DNA of 64,000 nucleotides from Methylibium rhizosphaerae (GTDB taxonomy: Bacteria; Pseudomonadota; Gammaproteobacteria; Burkholderiales; Burkholderiaceae_C): positions 1 to 64,000 of the forward strand of contig NZ_SWAR01000011.1 of the NCBI RefSeq assembly GCF_006386545.1, read 5' to 3'. Of this stretch, positions 19,251-27,807 are shown one piece after another; within the stretch, counting starts at the first letter, position 1; the number at the start of each line of letters is the position of its first letter. A program made the translations under genes and the position numbers. The notes below the pieces were generated by a model. The model was not told the DNA's origin. It did no database searches and was given only the letters and a program-made list of their open reading frames with translations.

Positions 19251-20282
19251 ATGACTTTCAAGGTGACGGTGCAGCCGGCCGAACGCAGCTTCGACGTCGC
19301 GCGCGACGAAGCCATCCTGCCGGCCGCCATCCGCCAGGGCATCGGCCTGCCCTACGGCTGCAAGGACGGCGCCTGCGGCACCTGCAAGAGCCGCCTGCTC
19401 GAAGGCCGTGTGATCCATGGGGCACACCAGCACAAGGCGCTGAGCGTCGAGGAAGAGGACGCCGGCTTCATCCTCACCTGCTGCGCCACGCCGCAGACCG
19501 ACGTCGTGATCGAGTCACGACAGGTCAGCGCTCTCGGCCAGTTCCCGGTGCAGAAGATGCCCTGCCGGGTGGCCGGCATCGAGAAGGTCGCGCCGGACGT
19601 GGCGGTGGTGAAGCTGCAGCTGCCGGCCAACGTGGTGCTGCAGTACTACGCCGGCCAGTACATCGAGTTCATCCTGCGCGACGGCAGCCGCCGCAGCTAT
19701 TCGATGGCCAACGCGCCACACCTGGCGCAAGGCGGGCTGGAGCTTCACATCCGCCACATGCCGGGCGGCAAGTTCACCGACCACGTGTTCGGCGCGATGA
19801 AGGAAAAGGAAATCCTGCGCATGGAAGGGCCGTTCGGCAGCTTCTATCTGCGCGACGAGTCGGACAAGCCGCTCGTGCTGCTGGCCTCAGGCACCGGCTT
19901 CGCCCCGATCAAGGCGCTCATCGAGCACATGCAGCACAAGGCCATCAGCCGGCCGGCGGTGCTGTACTGGGGCTGCCGCAGCCAGGCCGATCTGTACCTG
20001 CACGCCTGGGCCGAGAAGGCCGCGGCCGAGATGCCCAACCTCACTTATGTGCCGGTGCTGTCCGAACCCAGGCCGGAAGACGGCTGGCAGGGCCGTACCG
20101 GCTTGGTGCACCAGGCGGTCATGGCCGACCTGCCCGACCTGTCGGGTCACCAGGTGTATGCCTGCGGCGCACCGATCATGGTGGAGTCGGCCCACAAGGA
20201 CTTCGTGGCGAAGTGCGGGTTGCCGGACGAGGAGTTCTACGCCGACTCGTTCACGTCCGAGGCGGACAAGCACGGCGACTGA
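19251..20282 (+). CDS. Ferredoxin-NAD(P)H reductase fusion, CDP-6-deoxyglucoseen reductase-like
   Basis: 343 aa from ATG 19251 (MTFKVTVQPAERSF), behind GAGGA. The N-terminus is a plant-type 2Fe-2S ferredoxin domain: GCKDGACGTCKSRLLEG and a later TCCATP supply the four cysteines. An FAD domain follows (RSYSMANAP, about 150-160) and an NAD(P) domain with LLASGTGFAPIKAL. Such proteins pass electrons from NAD(P)H through FAD to the iron-sulfur centre. The AscD/RfbI-type label is common in betaproteobacteria but no deoxysugar genes are near, so the partner oxygenase or dehydratase is unknown. Confidence 0.82.
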   Translation: MTFKVTVQPAERSFDVARDEAILPAAIRQGIGLPYGCKDGACGTCKSRLLEGRVIHGAHQHKALSVEEEDAGFILTCCATPQTDVVIESRQVSALGQFPVQKMPCRVAGIEKVAPDVAVVKLQLPANVVLQYYAGQYIEFILRDGSRRSYSMANAPHLAQGGLELHIRHMPGGKFTDHVFGAMKEKEILRMEGPFGSFYLRDESDKPLVLLASGTGFAPIKALIEHMQHKAISRPAVLYWGCRSQADLYLHAWAEKAAAEMPNLTYVPVLSEPRPEDGWQGRTGLVHQAVMADLPDLSGHQVYACGAPIMVESAHKDFVAKCGLPDEEFYADSFTSEADKHGD

Positions 20283-20295
20283 CGTCGAGGCTCGG

Positions 20296-20988
20296 CTAAC
20301 CGCCGACCTGCCACCACTGCGGCGAAGCCCATTGCGGTGCTTCGCCGCTGCACTTCAGCTCCACATCGCCCGGCGCCACAAGCGCGAGCGTCAGCCCGCC
20401 GCCCGACCACACGCGGGCGTTCGCCTCGGCCGGTGTCGCCGGGCGCGTGTGCACCTGCGCCAGCCGCCCGGGGCTCACGCCTTCGGCATGCCGCTTGAGC
20501 CACGCTTCCTTCAGTGTCCAGATGGCGTGGAACAGGTCTGCCCGGGCCGAGGGCTCTGCGGCTGCGACAGCGGCCTGCTCCGATGCGGTGAACACCGCAG
20601 CCACCAGCCCGTCGAGATGGCGCCGGGGCTTCGGCACCTCGATGTCGAGCCCGATCGGCACCGTGGCCAAGGCGCAAGCCAGCCAGTCGCCGCTGTGGCT
20701 GATCGCGAGGTGAACGTCTGGGGGGCCCGCCGCCTGCAACCGCGGAGGCCCGTCATTGCCGGCGGTCAGCGGCCAGTCGCGCAAGGCATCGCCGCCCATC
20801 TCGCCGGCCAGCAGCTGGCGCAAGGTCCAGCGGCCTGCCACGAATTGAGCGCGCCGGCCAGGCGCCGTGATGGCGTCGAGCCTGGCGCGCTCTGCATCGG
20901 ACAGCCACTGTCGCCCTGCGGCTTCTGCCACGGCGGCCGCACCGGCCACGCGGGCCAGCCGCAGCGAGACGACGGCGGCCGTCGTCAC
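20296..20988 (-). CDS. 4'-phosphopantetheinyl transferase (Sfp type)
   Basis: About 230 aa when started at GTG 20988, just after the stop of the upstream gene; a TTG at 21039 is also in frame but would overlap that gene. The Sfp-family motifs are clear: IGLDIEVPKPRRH and FHAIWTLKEAWLK, the latter holding the catalytic Glu/Lys. It transfers phosphopantetheine from CoA to a Ser of carrier proteins. As last gene of the aryl polyene operon its likely clients are the two acyl carrier proteins encoded at 36781 and 37100. Confidence 0.85.
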   Translation of the reverse strand: MTTAAVVSLRLARVAGAAAVAEAAGRQWLSDAERARLDAITAPGRRAQFVAGRWTLRQLLAGEMGGDALRDWPLTAGNDGPPRLQAAGPPDVHLAISHSGDWLACALATVPIGLDIEVPKPRRHLDGLVAAVFTASEQAAVAAAEPSARADLFHAIWTLKEAWLKRHAEGVSPGRLAQVHTRPATPAEANARVWSGGGLTLALVAPGDVELKCSGEAPQWASPQWWQVGG

Positions 20989-20989
20989 G

Positions 20990-21430
20990 TCACTTGGCGG
21001 CAACCTTGGCGTAGGTGCCCTTGAGCGCAACGCCGACAATGATGGCCCCCGCGTGGCATTCGTAGTCCTTGGGGCTCTTCGAAGGCTGGTGCTTGTAGTT
21101 GCTGACGATGTTCACCACGGCATTGGCGCCCACCCGGCGAGCCTGTTCCTGCATGGTGAGCAACACCGACAAGGCGGCCCACTTGCAGGCGGTCACGTCG
21201 TCCTTGTTGGCCCCATTCGTCTTCTTCGAGACGGACTCCTCGCCCTTCTTTTCGAGCACCTTGGGCGTCTTCTGACCGGACAAATAGAACTTGATGGAGC
21301 CGTCGAGCTTGCTTTGCGCCTCGGGCATTGCAAGAACGTCGGCGAACGGCAGGTGCAGCTCGGTGTCGCGTGCCATCGCAGGCGTGCCGATGGCCCCGGC
21401 AAGCAGCGCAAACATCAGAATGTTCTTCAT
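20990..21430 (-). CDS. Small exported protein of the aryl polyene cluster
   Basis: 146 aa with a signal peptide (MKNILMFALLAGAIGTPAMA). The mature part begins with an ELHLPFADV segment, then a Lys-rich loop, a single Cys pair candidate (ACKWAAL and YECHAG) and an IIVGVALKGTYAK C-terminus. Similar genes in pigment clusters are sometimes named excinuclease ATPase subunit, but nothing here resembles an ABC ATPase, so that name should not be used. A periplasmic role in handling the polyene lipid is a guess from gene order. Confidence 0.7.
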   Translation of the reverse strand: MKNILMFALLAGAIGTPAMARDTELHLPFADVLAMPEAQSKLDGSIKFYLSGQKTPKVLEKKGEESVSKKTNGANKDDVTACKWAALSVLLTMQEQARRVGANAVVNIVSNYKHQPSKSPKDYECHAGAIIVGVALKGTYAKVAAK

Positions 21431-21461
21431 CTTGTGTTCTCCTGTCCTGGGACCAAACAGC

Positions 21462-21869
21462 TCAGTTGCGAGGGGAGGTATGGGCCAGGCTCACCTTCCT
21501 GACGATGTTGTTGACCCACATGTTGTAGGTCGGATGAATCCTTGCAGCGGCCGCATCGTAGTTGAGGTTGGTGCTGTCGACGTACTTCACTTCGAAGCCG
21601 TTGGCGTCGTACAGCAGCGCCACCACGGCCACGTGCTTTCCGCCCCCCTTGCTGTACTTGATCTCGAGCCGTCCGGGTTCGTCCTTCACGATCGTCCAGC
21701 CGAGCTCAAGCACGGCACGCACGATGCTCGAGTGCGTGCGCTGGGCGCTCGGCGCTCCCTCGACTTGAGGCAGCAGAACACGGCCGGTTTCCACCATCTC
21801 CGTGCTGCGGGCATGAGCAACGCTCAGCGCAAGAGTGAAGACGACGGCGGCAAGTAGTTGGCGGATCAC
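21462..21869 (-). CDS. Small exported protein, paralogue of the 23891 product
   Basis: 135 aa from GTG 21869, chosen because GGAGG lies 7 bases upstream; the frame runs further but without a signal. It has a signal peptide ending near AHARS. The mature domain shares a pattern with the protein at 23891: LEIKYSKGGGKHVAVVALLYDA, then NLNY, then RIHPTYNMWV. Function unknown. The pair of related exported proteins inside one aryl polyene operon suggests a periplasmic complex or duplicated lipid-binding part. Confidence 0.72.
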   Translation of the reverse strand: MIRQLLAAVVFTLALSVAHARSTEMVETGRVLLPQVEGAPSAQRTHSSIVRAVLELGWTIVKDEPGRLEIKYSKGGGKHVAVVALLYDANGFEVKYVDSTNLNYDAAAARIHPTYNMWVNNIVRKVSLAHTSPRN

Positions 21870-21900
21870 GGGTTTCCCTCCGGTGGTTGTGAAAGTTGGA

Positions 21901-23139
21901 TCAGGCATTCCAGCGGCGGAAGATCAACGAGGTGTTGATGCCGCCGAAGGCGAAGTTGTTGCTCATCACGATGTCGGTCTGCAGCTCGCGGCCGCTGCCC
22001 ATGACGTAGTCGAGCGCCGCGCACTTCGGGTCGGGCGACAGCAGGTTGACGTTGGGTGCGAACCAGCCCTCGCGCATCATCTCGATGGTGAGCCAGGCCT
22101 CCAGTGCGCCGCAAGCCCCTAGCGTGTGACCCATGTAGCTCTTGAGCGACGAGATCGGCACGCGATCGCCCAGCACGGCCAGGGTGGCGGCCGACTCGGC
22201 GACGTCGCCCTGGTCGGTGGCGGTGCCGTGCGCATTGACGTACCCCACTGCCTCGGGCGCGAGGCCTGCGTCGGCCAGCGCCAGCCGCATCGCCTGCGCC
22301 ATGGTGTCGGGGTTGGGGTGGGTGACATGCGAGCCGTCGCTGTTGGTGCCGTAGCCCAGCAGCTCGGCATGGATGCGCGCGCCGCGGGCCTTGGCATGCT
22401 CCAGCTCCTCGAGCACGAGCGTGCAGGCGCCCTCGCCGAGCACCAGGCCGTCGCGTGCGGCATCGAAGGGGCGCGGCGTGAGCCCGGGCTGGTCGTTCTT
22501 GACGCTGGTGGCGAACAACGTGTCGAACACCGCCGCCTCGGTGGCATCGAGCTCCTCGGCGCCGCCGGCCAGCATGGCGACCTGCCTGCCGCTCTGGATG
22601 GCCTCGAACGCATAGCCGATGCCCTGGCTGCCCGAGGTGCAGGCGCTCGACGTGGTGACGATGCGGCCGGTGAGCCCGAAGAACACGCCGATGTTGACCG
22701 CCGCCGTGTGCGACATCATCTTGATGTAGGTGTTGGCGTTGATGCCTTCGGTGGTCTTCTCGGTGATCATGCGGCCGAAGTCGCCAATGGCCGCCGGCGT
22801 GCCGGCCGACGAGCCGTAGGAGATGCCCATCCTGCCGCTCTTCACCAGCGGATCACCCAGCAGGCCTGCGTCGATGAGCGCCAGTTCGCTGGCGCGGGTG
22901 CCCATCAGTGCGACGCGGCCCATGCTGCGCATGGTCTTGCGGTTGTAGTGCGCAGGCAGGTCGAAGGGCCGCGCCGGCGCGCCGAGCTGCGTGTTGAGGC
23001 CTTCGTAGTCCTTCCACTCGTCGATCACCTGCACGACGTTGCGGCAGCTCCTGAGCTGCTCGCGCGCCGTCGGCCAGTCGTGCCCCAGCGGGCTGATGGC
23101 GCCGAAGCCGGTGACGACCACCCTCTTCAAGGCCTTCAT
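21901..23139 (-). CDS. Beta-ketoacyl-ACP synthase, aryl polyene type (ApeR-like)
   Basis: 412 aa, a FabF-type condensing enzyme. The active-site Cys lies in SSACTSGSQGIGYA (near 170), and the two His are in NAHGTATDQGD and SYMGHTLGACG, so the Cys-His-His triad is intact. It would extend the polyene chain on an acyl carrier protein. Its start overlaps the ketoreductase gene by 4 bases (ATGA), so the two are translated together. In known aryl polyene systems one such synthase is thought to act in priming or early elongation. Confidence 0.85.
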   Translation of the reverse strand: MKALKRVVVTGFGAISPLGHDWPTAREQLRSCRNVVQVIDEWKDYEGLNTQLGAPARPFDLPAHYNRKTMRSMGRVALMGTRASELALIDAGLLGDPLVKSGRMGISYGSSAGTPAAIGDFGRMITEKTTEGINANTYIKMMSHTAAVNIGVFFGLTGRIVTTSSACTSGSQGIGYAFEAIQSGRQVAMLAGGAEELDATEAAVFDTLFATSVKNDQPGLTPRPFDAARDGLVLGEGACTLVLEELEHAKARGARIHAELLGYGTNSDGSHVTHPNPDTMAQAMRLALADAGLAPEAVGYVNAHGTATDQGDVAESAATLAVLGDRVPISSLKSYMGHTLGACGALEAWLTIEMMREGWFAPNVNLLSPDPKCAALDYVMGSGRELQTDIVMSNNFAFGGINTSLIFRRWNA

Positions 23140-23894
23140 CCGACCATCCCCCCGTTGACGGAGATGACCTGGCGCGTGATGTAGCCGGCGTCCGGCCCCA
23201 TCAGGAAAGCCACCAGCGCCGCCACTTCCTCGGGCTTGCCCATGCGGCGCAACGGAATGATCTTCATGGCCTCCTCCAGCACTTCGGGTGCCACCATCTC
23301 GGTGTCGATGAGGCCCGGTGCCACGCAATTGACGGTGATTTCGCGCTTGGCCAGCTCGATGGCAAGCGCCTTGGTGGCGCCAATGATGCCAGCCTTGGCG
23401 GCGCTGTAGTTCGTCTGGCCGCGGTTGCCCATCAGCCCCGAGACCGACGCCAGCGTGACGATGCGGCCCGGCTTGCGACGCCGCACCATCGGCATCACCA
23501 GCGGGTTCAGCACGTTGTAGAACGCATCGAGGTTGGTGTGGATGACGCTGTCCCATTCCTCGCCGGTCATGGCCGGGAAGGCGTTGTCGCGGGCGATGCC
23601 GGCGTTGCAGACCACACCGTAGTAGGCACCGTGCGTTTCCACGTCGGCCAGCAGCACCTCGCTGGCTGCGGCGCGGTCGGCCACGTCGAACATCAGCACG
23701 CGCGCCGTGCGGCCGAGCGCACGGATCTCGGCAGCCACCGCCTCGGCTTCGGCAGCGCCGCGGCGGCCGTGCACGACGATGTCGTGGCCGCCCTGGGCCA
23801 GGCGCAAGGCGATGGCGCGGCCGATGCCGCGTGTGGATCCGGTGACCAGGACGGTCCCTTGGGTTTGAAGCGTTGTCATGTCGTTGCTGCTCAT
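23136..23894 (-). CDS. 3-ketoacyl-ACP reductase (FabG-like, ApeQ type)
   Basis: 252 aa from ATG 23894, which overlaps the preceding stop as ATGA; ATG 23879 is an alternative. A classical short-chain dehydrogenase: cofactor motif TGSTRGIGRAIA near 16-27, CNAGIARDN, catalytic Ser in LASVSG and YSAAKAG for the Tyr/Lys. It reduces the beta-keto group made by the condensing enzymes, preparing each unit for dehydration to a conjugated double bond. Confidence 0.9.
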   Translation of the reverse strand: MSSNDMTTLQTQGTVLVTGSTRGIGRAIALRLAQGGHDIVVHGRRGAAEAEAVAAEIRALGRTARVLMFDVADRAAASEVLLADVETHGAYYGVVCNAGIARDNAFPAMTGEEWDSVIHTNLDAFYNVLNPLVMPMVRRRKPGRIVTLASVSGLMGNRGQTNYSAAKAGIIGATKALAIELAKREITVNCVAPGLIDTEMVAPEVLEEAMKIIPLRRMGKPEEVAALVAFLMGPDAGYITRQVISVNGGMVG

Positions 23895-24448
23895 CGATCT
23901 GCCGTGCGGGCCAGTGCCAGCTGTCCCTGCACGCCGACAATCAGCTGGCGAACCCACTGCTCGTAGGCGGGATGGATCACGCCGATGGGGGCGGGCCTGG
24001 CATAGACCGACTCGGGCCGCCCGGCAAAGGCCTCGCGCTGCCTCTGCACTTCGATGTCCCTTTGCGGCGGCGCGGCCTCCCGGCCGTCCCGCACCTTGGG
24101 ATCGAAGTCGGCCCGGCTCGCCTGAGCGTAGTTCATGTTCACACTGCGCAGGTAGCGCACCGAGTACTTGGTGGCGTCATAGGCGATCACCACGCTGACG
24201 ACGTGCTTCTCGGCCTTCCAGTACGTGGCCTCGAGCATGCCCGGCGCCCTGAGCGTCATCTGCCAGGACTTTGCGGCGCCCGCCGCCTCGATGGCCTGCC
24301 GAACCTCTTCGGCGCCCAGTTGCCGGCCGCTCGATCCGGCCACCGGGATGTCTTCGAAATTCATGACCGGCACGGGCTCACGCGCATGCAGCGCTGTGGC
24401 AGCCAGGCCGAGGCCGGTCAACAAGAGGGAGCGAAACATTCTTCTCAT
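23891..24448 (-). CDS. Exported protein, paralogue of the 21462 product
   Basis: 185 aa with a signal peptide (about 1-22, ending ATALHA). The segment MLEATYWKAEKHVVSVVIAY, then VNMNYAQ, then VIHPAYEQWVRQL parallels the protein encoded at 21462, with an extra charged linker of about 35 residues (REAAPPQRDIEVQRQ). Function unknown. It is coupled to the reductase gene by an ATGA overlap and lies just after the dehydratase gene, so it belongs to the pigment operon. Confidence 0.72.
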   Translation of the reverse strand: MRRMFRSLLLTGLGLAATALHAREPVPVMNFEDIPVAGSSGRQLGAEEVRQAIEAAGAAKSWQMTLRAPGMLEATYWKAEKHVVSVVIAYDATKYSVRYLRSVNMNYAQASRADFDPKVRDGREAAPPQRDIEVQRQREAFAGRPESVYARPAPIGVIHPAYEQWVRQLIVGVQGQLALARTADR

Positions 24449-24462
24449 GGGTCCTGCAGCTT

Positions 24463-24933
24463 CTAGAGAGGGGTGTTGCCGCCTTCCGTGGCCGGGGGCT
24501 CGAACACCGACACCATCGCCTCGGCGATGTTGTGGCCGGTGGCCGCGTCGGCGATGCGGCAGGCGAATTGGCCCAGGCCGTTGTCGCCGATCAGCTCGCA
24601 GCGCGCGCTGACGCGCAAGGTCTGGCCGAAGGTGAATGCCGGCTGGCTGCTGCCGTAGCGCCGGCTGCCGAGCAGGTAGCCGATGCCGGGCTCGCGGCCG
24701 GCGCTGCGGGCACGCGCGCCGGCCCAGGCGGCAATGGTCTGGGCCATGTACTCGATGCCGACCCAGGCCGGCACGCCATGGTCCCGGGCGAACAGCGTCG
24801 CGGGCGTGATGTCGACCTCGGCCGTGGCCTCGTTGGCGTCCACCTCGACGAGGCGGCTGAGCAGGCTCATCGTGCCGCGGTGCGGCACGAACTGCTCGAC
24901 CTGCAGCGGGGCGGACGGAGCCTTGTTCGTCAT
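24463..24933 (-). CDS. 3-hydroxyacyl-ACP dehydratase, ApeP-like
   Basis: 156 aa from ATG 24933 behind GAGGAG. It is a hotdog-fold protein resembling the FabZ/FabA-like dehydratases of aryl polyene clusters: FVPHRGTMSLL near residue 15, then VPAWVGIEYMAQTIAAWAG, where the acidic and His-type catalytic positions lie. It removes water from the 3-hydroxyacyl chain to give the trans double bond. A second dehydratase domain is fused to the AMP-ligase at 34514. Confidence 0.82.
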   Translation of the reverse strand: MTNKAPSAPLQVEQFVPHRGTMSLLSRLVEVDANEATAEVDITPATLFARDHGVPAWVGIEYMAQTIAAWAGARARSAGREPGIGYLLGSRRYGSSQPAFTFGQTLRVSARCELIGDNGLGQFACRIADAATGHNIAEAMVSVFEPPATEGGNTPL

Positions 24934-24946
24934 GGCGATCGTCTCC

Positions 24947-26140
24947 TCAGCCGCGCGCGAACAGCAGCGACGCATTGCTGCCGCCGAAGGCGAACGAGTT
25001 GCTCAGCACATGCTCGGGCGAGCGGCCCAGCGACTCACCCGGCGGCACCACCCGCAGATCGGGCAGCGCCACATCGCGCACGCCGTCCCACCAGTGCGGC
25101 GGCAGCCGGCCCTGCGGGTTGTCCACCAGGGTGCACCACGCGATGGCCGCTTCCACCGCACCCGCTGCCGCCAGCGCATGGCCGGTGAGCGGCTTGGTCG
25201 AACTGACCGGCAGGTCGAGCCCGAACACCTCGGCGATCGCCAGGCTTTCCATCGCGTCGTTGTGCGGCGTGGCCGTCCCGTGCAGGTTCAGGTAGTCGAC
25301 AGCGCCCGGCGCAACGCCGGCGCGCTGCAGCGCCTGCCGCATCGCGTCAATGGCACCGCGGCCGCTGGGCTCCGGCGCCGACATGTGGTGGGCATCGGAG
25401 GTTTCGCCCCAGCCCGCGAGCCGCACCGGGCCGCCTTCGCGCGTCATCAGGAACAGCGCAGCGCCCTCGCCGATGTTGATGCCATCGCGATGGGCCGACA
25501 GCGGATTGCAGCGCGAGGCCGTCACGGACTCGAGCGCCGAGAAGCCGGCGATCGTGAAGGCGCACAGCGCGTCGACGCCTCCGGCCACCACCGCATCGAC
25601 GAAGCCGGCGCGCAGCAGCCGCGCCCCCGAGGCCATGGCCTTGGCGCCCGACGAGCAGGCGGTCGAGATGACATGGGCCGGCCCGAAGACGCCCAGCTCG
25701 GCGGCCACGAAGGCCGCGCAGTTGCCCATCTCCTGCTGCGCATAGTCGTATTCCGGCGGGAAGTCACCTTGGGCCAGCAGGCGGCGCGCGGCGTGCTCGC
25801 CTTCTTCGACGCCGCTGGTGCTGGTGCCCAGCACCACGGCCACCCGCTGCGGGCCGTAGCGCCCGATCGCCGCATCCACCTGCGGGCGGATCTCGGCCAA
25901 TGCGGCCGCCAGCAGGGCGTTGTTGCGGCTGCGCTGCTTGAGCGGCGCATGCGGGAGCGAAGGCAGTTCACGGTCCGGGGGCAGGCAGCCCAGGTGCAGC
26001 ACACGGCCCGGCGTGTAGCGGTCGGTGGGGGCCACGCCCAGAGGCTGCGCCGATGCGAACAGCTGCTCGCGCACCGCAGCCGCGCCATGCCCCAGCGCGC
26101 ACAGCACGCCCATCGCATTGAGGTAGACCGCCGGCGTCAA
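24947..26140 (-). CDS. Beta-ketoacyl-ACP synthase, aryl polyene type (ApeO-like)
   Basis: 397 aa. The start is TTG 26140, which overlaps the upstream stop (TTGA) and follows GGAGG; the next ATG would cut a conserved beta strand. Active-site Cys in STACSSGAKAMASG (near 165), His in LHGTATPHND and PLTGHALAAAG. In studied systems the ApeO-like synthase works as a dimer with a chain-length-factor-like partner; the candidate partner is encoded at 38116, the far end of this operon. Confidence 0.84.
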   Translation of the reverse strand: MTPAVYLNAMGVLCALGHGAAAVREQLFASAQPLGVAPTDRYTPGRVLHLGCLPPDRELPSLPHAPLKQRSRNNALLAAALAEIRPQVDAAIGRYGPQRVAVVLGTSTSGVEEGEHAARRLLAQGDFPPEYDYAQQEMGNCAAFVAAELGVFGPAHVISTACSSGAKAMASGARLLRAGFVDAVVAGGVDALCAFTIAGFSALESVTASRCNPLSAHRDGINIGEGAALFLMTREGGPVRLAGWGETSDAHHMSAPEPSGRGAIDAMRQALQRAGVAPGAVDYLNLHGTATPHNDAMESLAIAEVFGLDLPVSSTKPLTGHALAAAGAVEAAIAWCTLVDNPQGRLPPHWWDGVRDVALPDLRVVPPGESLGRSPEHVLSNSFAFGGSNASLLFARG

Positions 26141-26718
26141 GTGAGACCTCCGAGCGGGCGCGATTCGATGCTGAGCCGGTAGCCATGCTGCAGGTTCACC
26201 AGCTCGGCATGGGCAGCGCTCGGGTAGCTGACGGTGGCCACGACGGTGCCCTGGCGACGCAGCACGCGTTCGGTGTCATGCGCATCGAGCGTCCAGCCGC
26301 CGGGCAGCGCCGCGCTGATGGCCTGGGCCGGCCACAGCACCAGCTGCAGGTCCGACAGGATGCGTTCACCCTTCACCGCCGCGGGCCACCACGATGCACG
26401 GGTTTCGGTGAGCTCGCGGCCGTCCCACTGGAGCCGCGCCACGGTCTGGCCGAGGTTCATCATGGCAAGCCGAACGCTGTCGGCGTCGGCTTCCAGGATC
26501 ACGTCGAGCCGGTGGGTCTGCCCGCGCGCAGCCACCGTGAGCTGCTGATGCAGCGCCAGCGTGCGGCCGAGCGATGCAGGCGCCAGCCGCAGCAGCGGCG
26601 AGTCGGGTTCGTTGGCGGTCGGGGTGGGGGCCGACGCGCAGCCGGCGGCCAGCAGCAGCGCCAGCAGCGCCGAGAGCCAGGTGCCGCCGCGGCACAGGAA
26701 GCGGGTGAACTTGCCCAT
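26137..26718 (-). CDS. DUF3261 lipoprotein
   Basis: 193 aa with a lipoprotein signal: hydrophobic segment then LLLAAGC, putting the lipidated Cys at 27. The mature part has the DUF3261 pattern, including TLALHQQLTVAARGQTHRLD and a YPSAAHAELVNLQHGYRLSI tail. Members of this family accompany aryl polyene and LolA-like genes and probably sit at the outer membrane. It likely helps place the lipid product, but that role is inferred from the neighbours. Confidence 0.8.
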   Translation of the reverse strand: MGKFTRFLCRGGTWLSALLALLLAAGCASAPTPTANEPDSPLLRLAPASLGRTLALHQQLTVAARGQTHRLDVILEADADSVRLAMMNLGQTVARLQWDGRELTETRASWWPAAVKGERILSDLQLVLWPAQAISAALPGGWTLDAHDTERVLRRQGTVVATVSYPSAAHAELVNLQHGYRLSIESRPLGGLT

Positions 26719-26724
26719 GTCGCC

Positions 26725-27807
26725 TCAGTCCTTCGCGAAGCGCAGCAGCGAGTGGCAGTAGCCGATGCCGTCGCGCGCGGTCACCAGCCGCAAACCGGCC
26801 GCCTCGCACAGGCGGATGTAGTCGGCGCTTTCGTACACCTTGCTGTTGCCGCTGGCCATGGCGGTGAAGTACGGCGAGGTGTTGATGAGGCAATAGGCCG
26901 CGATGTCGTAGCGCTGCCGGTCCCAGAAGGTGTCCATGATGAGCACCTGGCCGCCCGGCGCCAGCGCGGCCGCCGCACGCGCGAGGATGCTGGCGATGAC
27001 ACTTTCGCTGAAGCAGCTGAGGAACTGGCTCATCCACACCAGGTCCATGCCGCCGGGAAAGGCGGCTGCAGGGTCGAGCATGTCGGCTGCATGCAGGTGG
27101 GCGCGGTGCGCCAGGCCGGCGCGTTCGAGCGTGGCCTGGGCCAGCGCCAGCTGCTGCGGCAGGTCCACCAGGTGCAGCTCGACCGCGTCGTTGTGCGTCA
27201 GCGCCGCGCAGCTGAACTTTCCGGTGTTGGCGCCGATGTCCATGACACGCCGCGGCGCCGTGGCAAACACGTCGGGCAGGATGCTCGGGAACGAGGTGTC
27301 CGAATAGTGGTGGTCGAAGGCGAACCAGCTCGACTTCGCCGGCTCGGGCAGCGACGCCAGGCCCTGGTAGATGGTCGGCCAGTCGCCCAGCGCCTTGAGG
27401 CCGAGCGGCCGTTCTTCGTCGAGCGACGGGCCGAGGTCGAAGAGCCCCTGGTAGCACACGTCGTGCATGAAGTTCATGTTGACCTGCGTGATCGGATCGC
27501 TCAGCACGCAATAGCCGGCCTTGTCGAGCACGTAGCGCCCGTCGCGCAGGCTGACCACGCCGCAGCTGAGGCAGGTTTCGAGCACCACCTTGAGCGCATA
27601 ACGTGTCCAGCGGCCGGTGGAGGCCAGCGCGTCCAGGCCGGCGCCGCCCTCGCCCGCTTCGGCCAGCGCCTGCAGGACGCCGCGCTTCCAGGCGTAGCGC
27701 ACGCACTGGAAGACTGCCGGCCCGAAAGCGATCTTCTGGGCTTCGAAGCGGGCCTCGAAGACGGACTGTCCGTCGGGAGAGAAGGTTTTTTCGAGCATGA
27801 GCGTCAT
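26725..27807 (-). CDS. SAM-dependent methyltransferase of the pigment cluster
   Basis: 360 aa from ATG 27807, overlapping the exporter stop by 4 bases. The N-terminal 100 residues form a winged-helix-like dimerisation part, as in O-methyltransferases. The SAM pocket shows VMDIGANTGKFS (near 205) and a later GGQVLIMDTFWD. In aryl polyenes the aromatic head group is often methylated on the ring or at a hydroxyl; this enzyme is the obvious candidate. The exact position modified cannot be read from sequence. Confidence 0.83.
   Translation of the reverse strand: MTLMLEKTFSPDGQSVFEARFEAQKIAFGPAVFQCVRYAWKRGVLQALAEAGEGGAGLDALASTGRWTRYALKVVLETCLSCGVVSLRDGRYVLDKAGYCVLSDPITQVNMNFMHDVCYQGLFDLGPSLDEERPLGLKALGDWPTIYQGLASLPEPAKSSWFAFDHHYSDTSFPSILPDVFATAPRRVMDIGANTGKFSCAALTHNDAVELHLVDLPQQLALAQATLERAGLAHRAHLHAADMLDPAAAFPGGMDLVWMSQFLSCFSESVIASILARAAAALAPGGQVLIMDTFWDRQRYDIAAYCLINTSPYFTAMASGNSKVYESADYIRLCEAAGLRLVTARDGIGYCHSLLRFAKD

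Noticed and set aside
20990-21430. Excinuclease ATPase subunit
   Set aside because: A 146-aa exported protein with no Walker motifs cannot be an ABC ATPase. The name circulates for homologues in pigment clusters but is not supported by sequence.
21901-23940. One 679-aa protein covering the ketosynthase and most of the ketoreductase region
   Set aside because: The first 265 residues are an out-of-frame reading of the FabG-like gene. The true ketosynthase starts at 23139, with an ATGA overlap.
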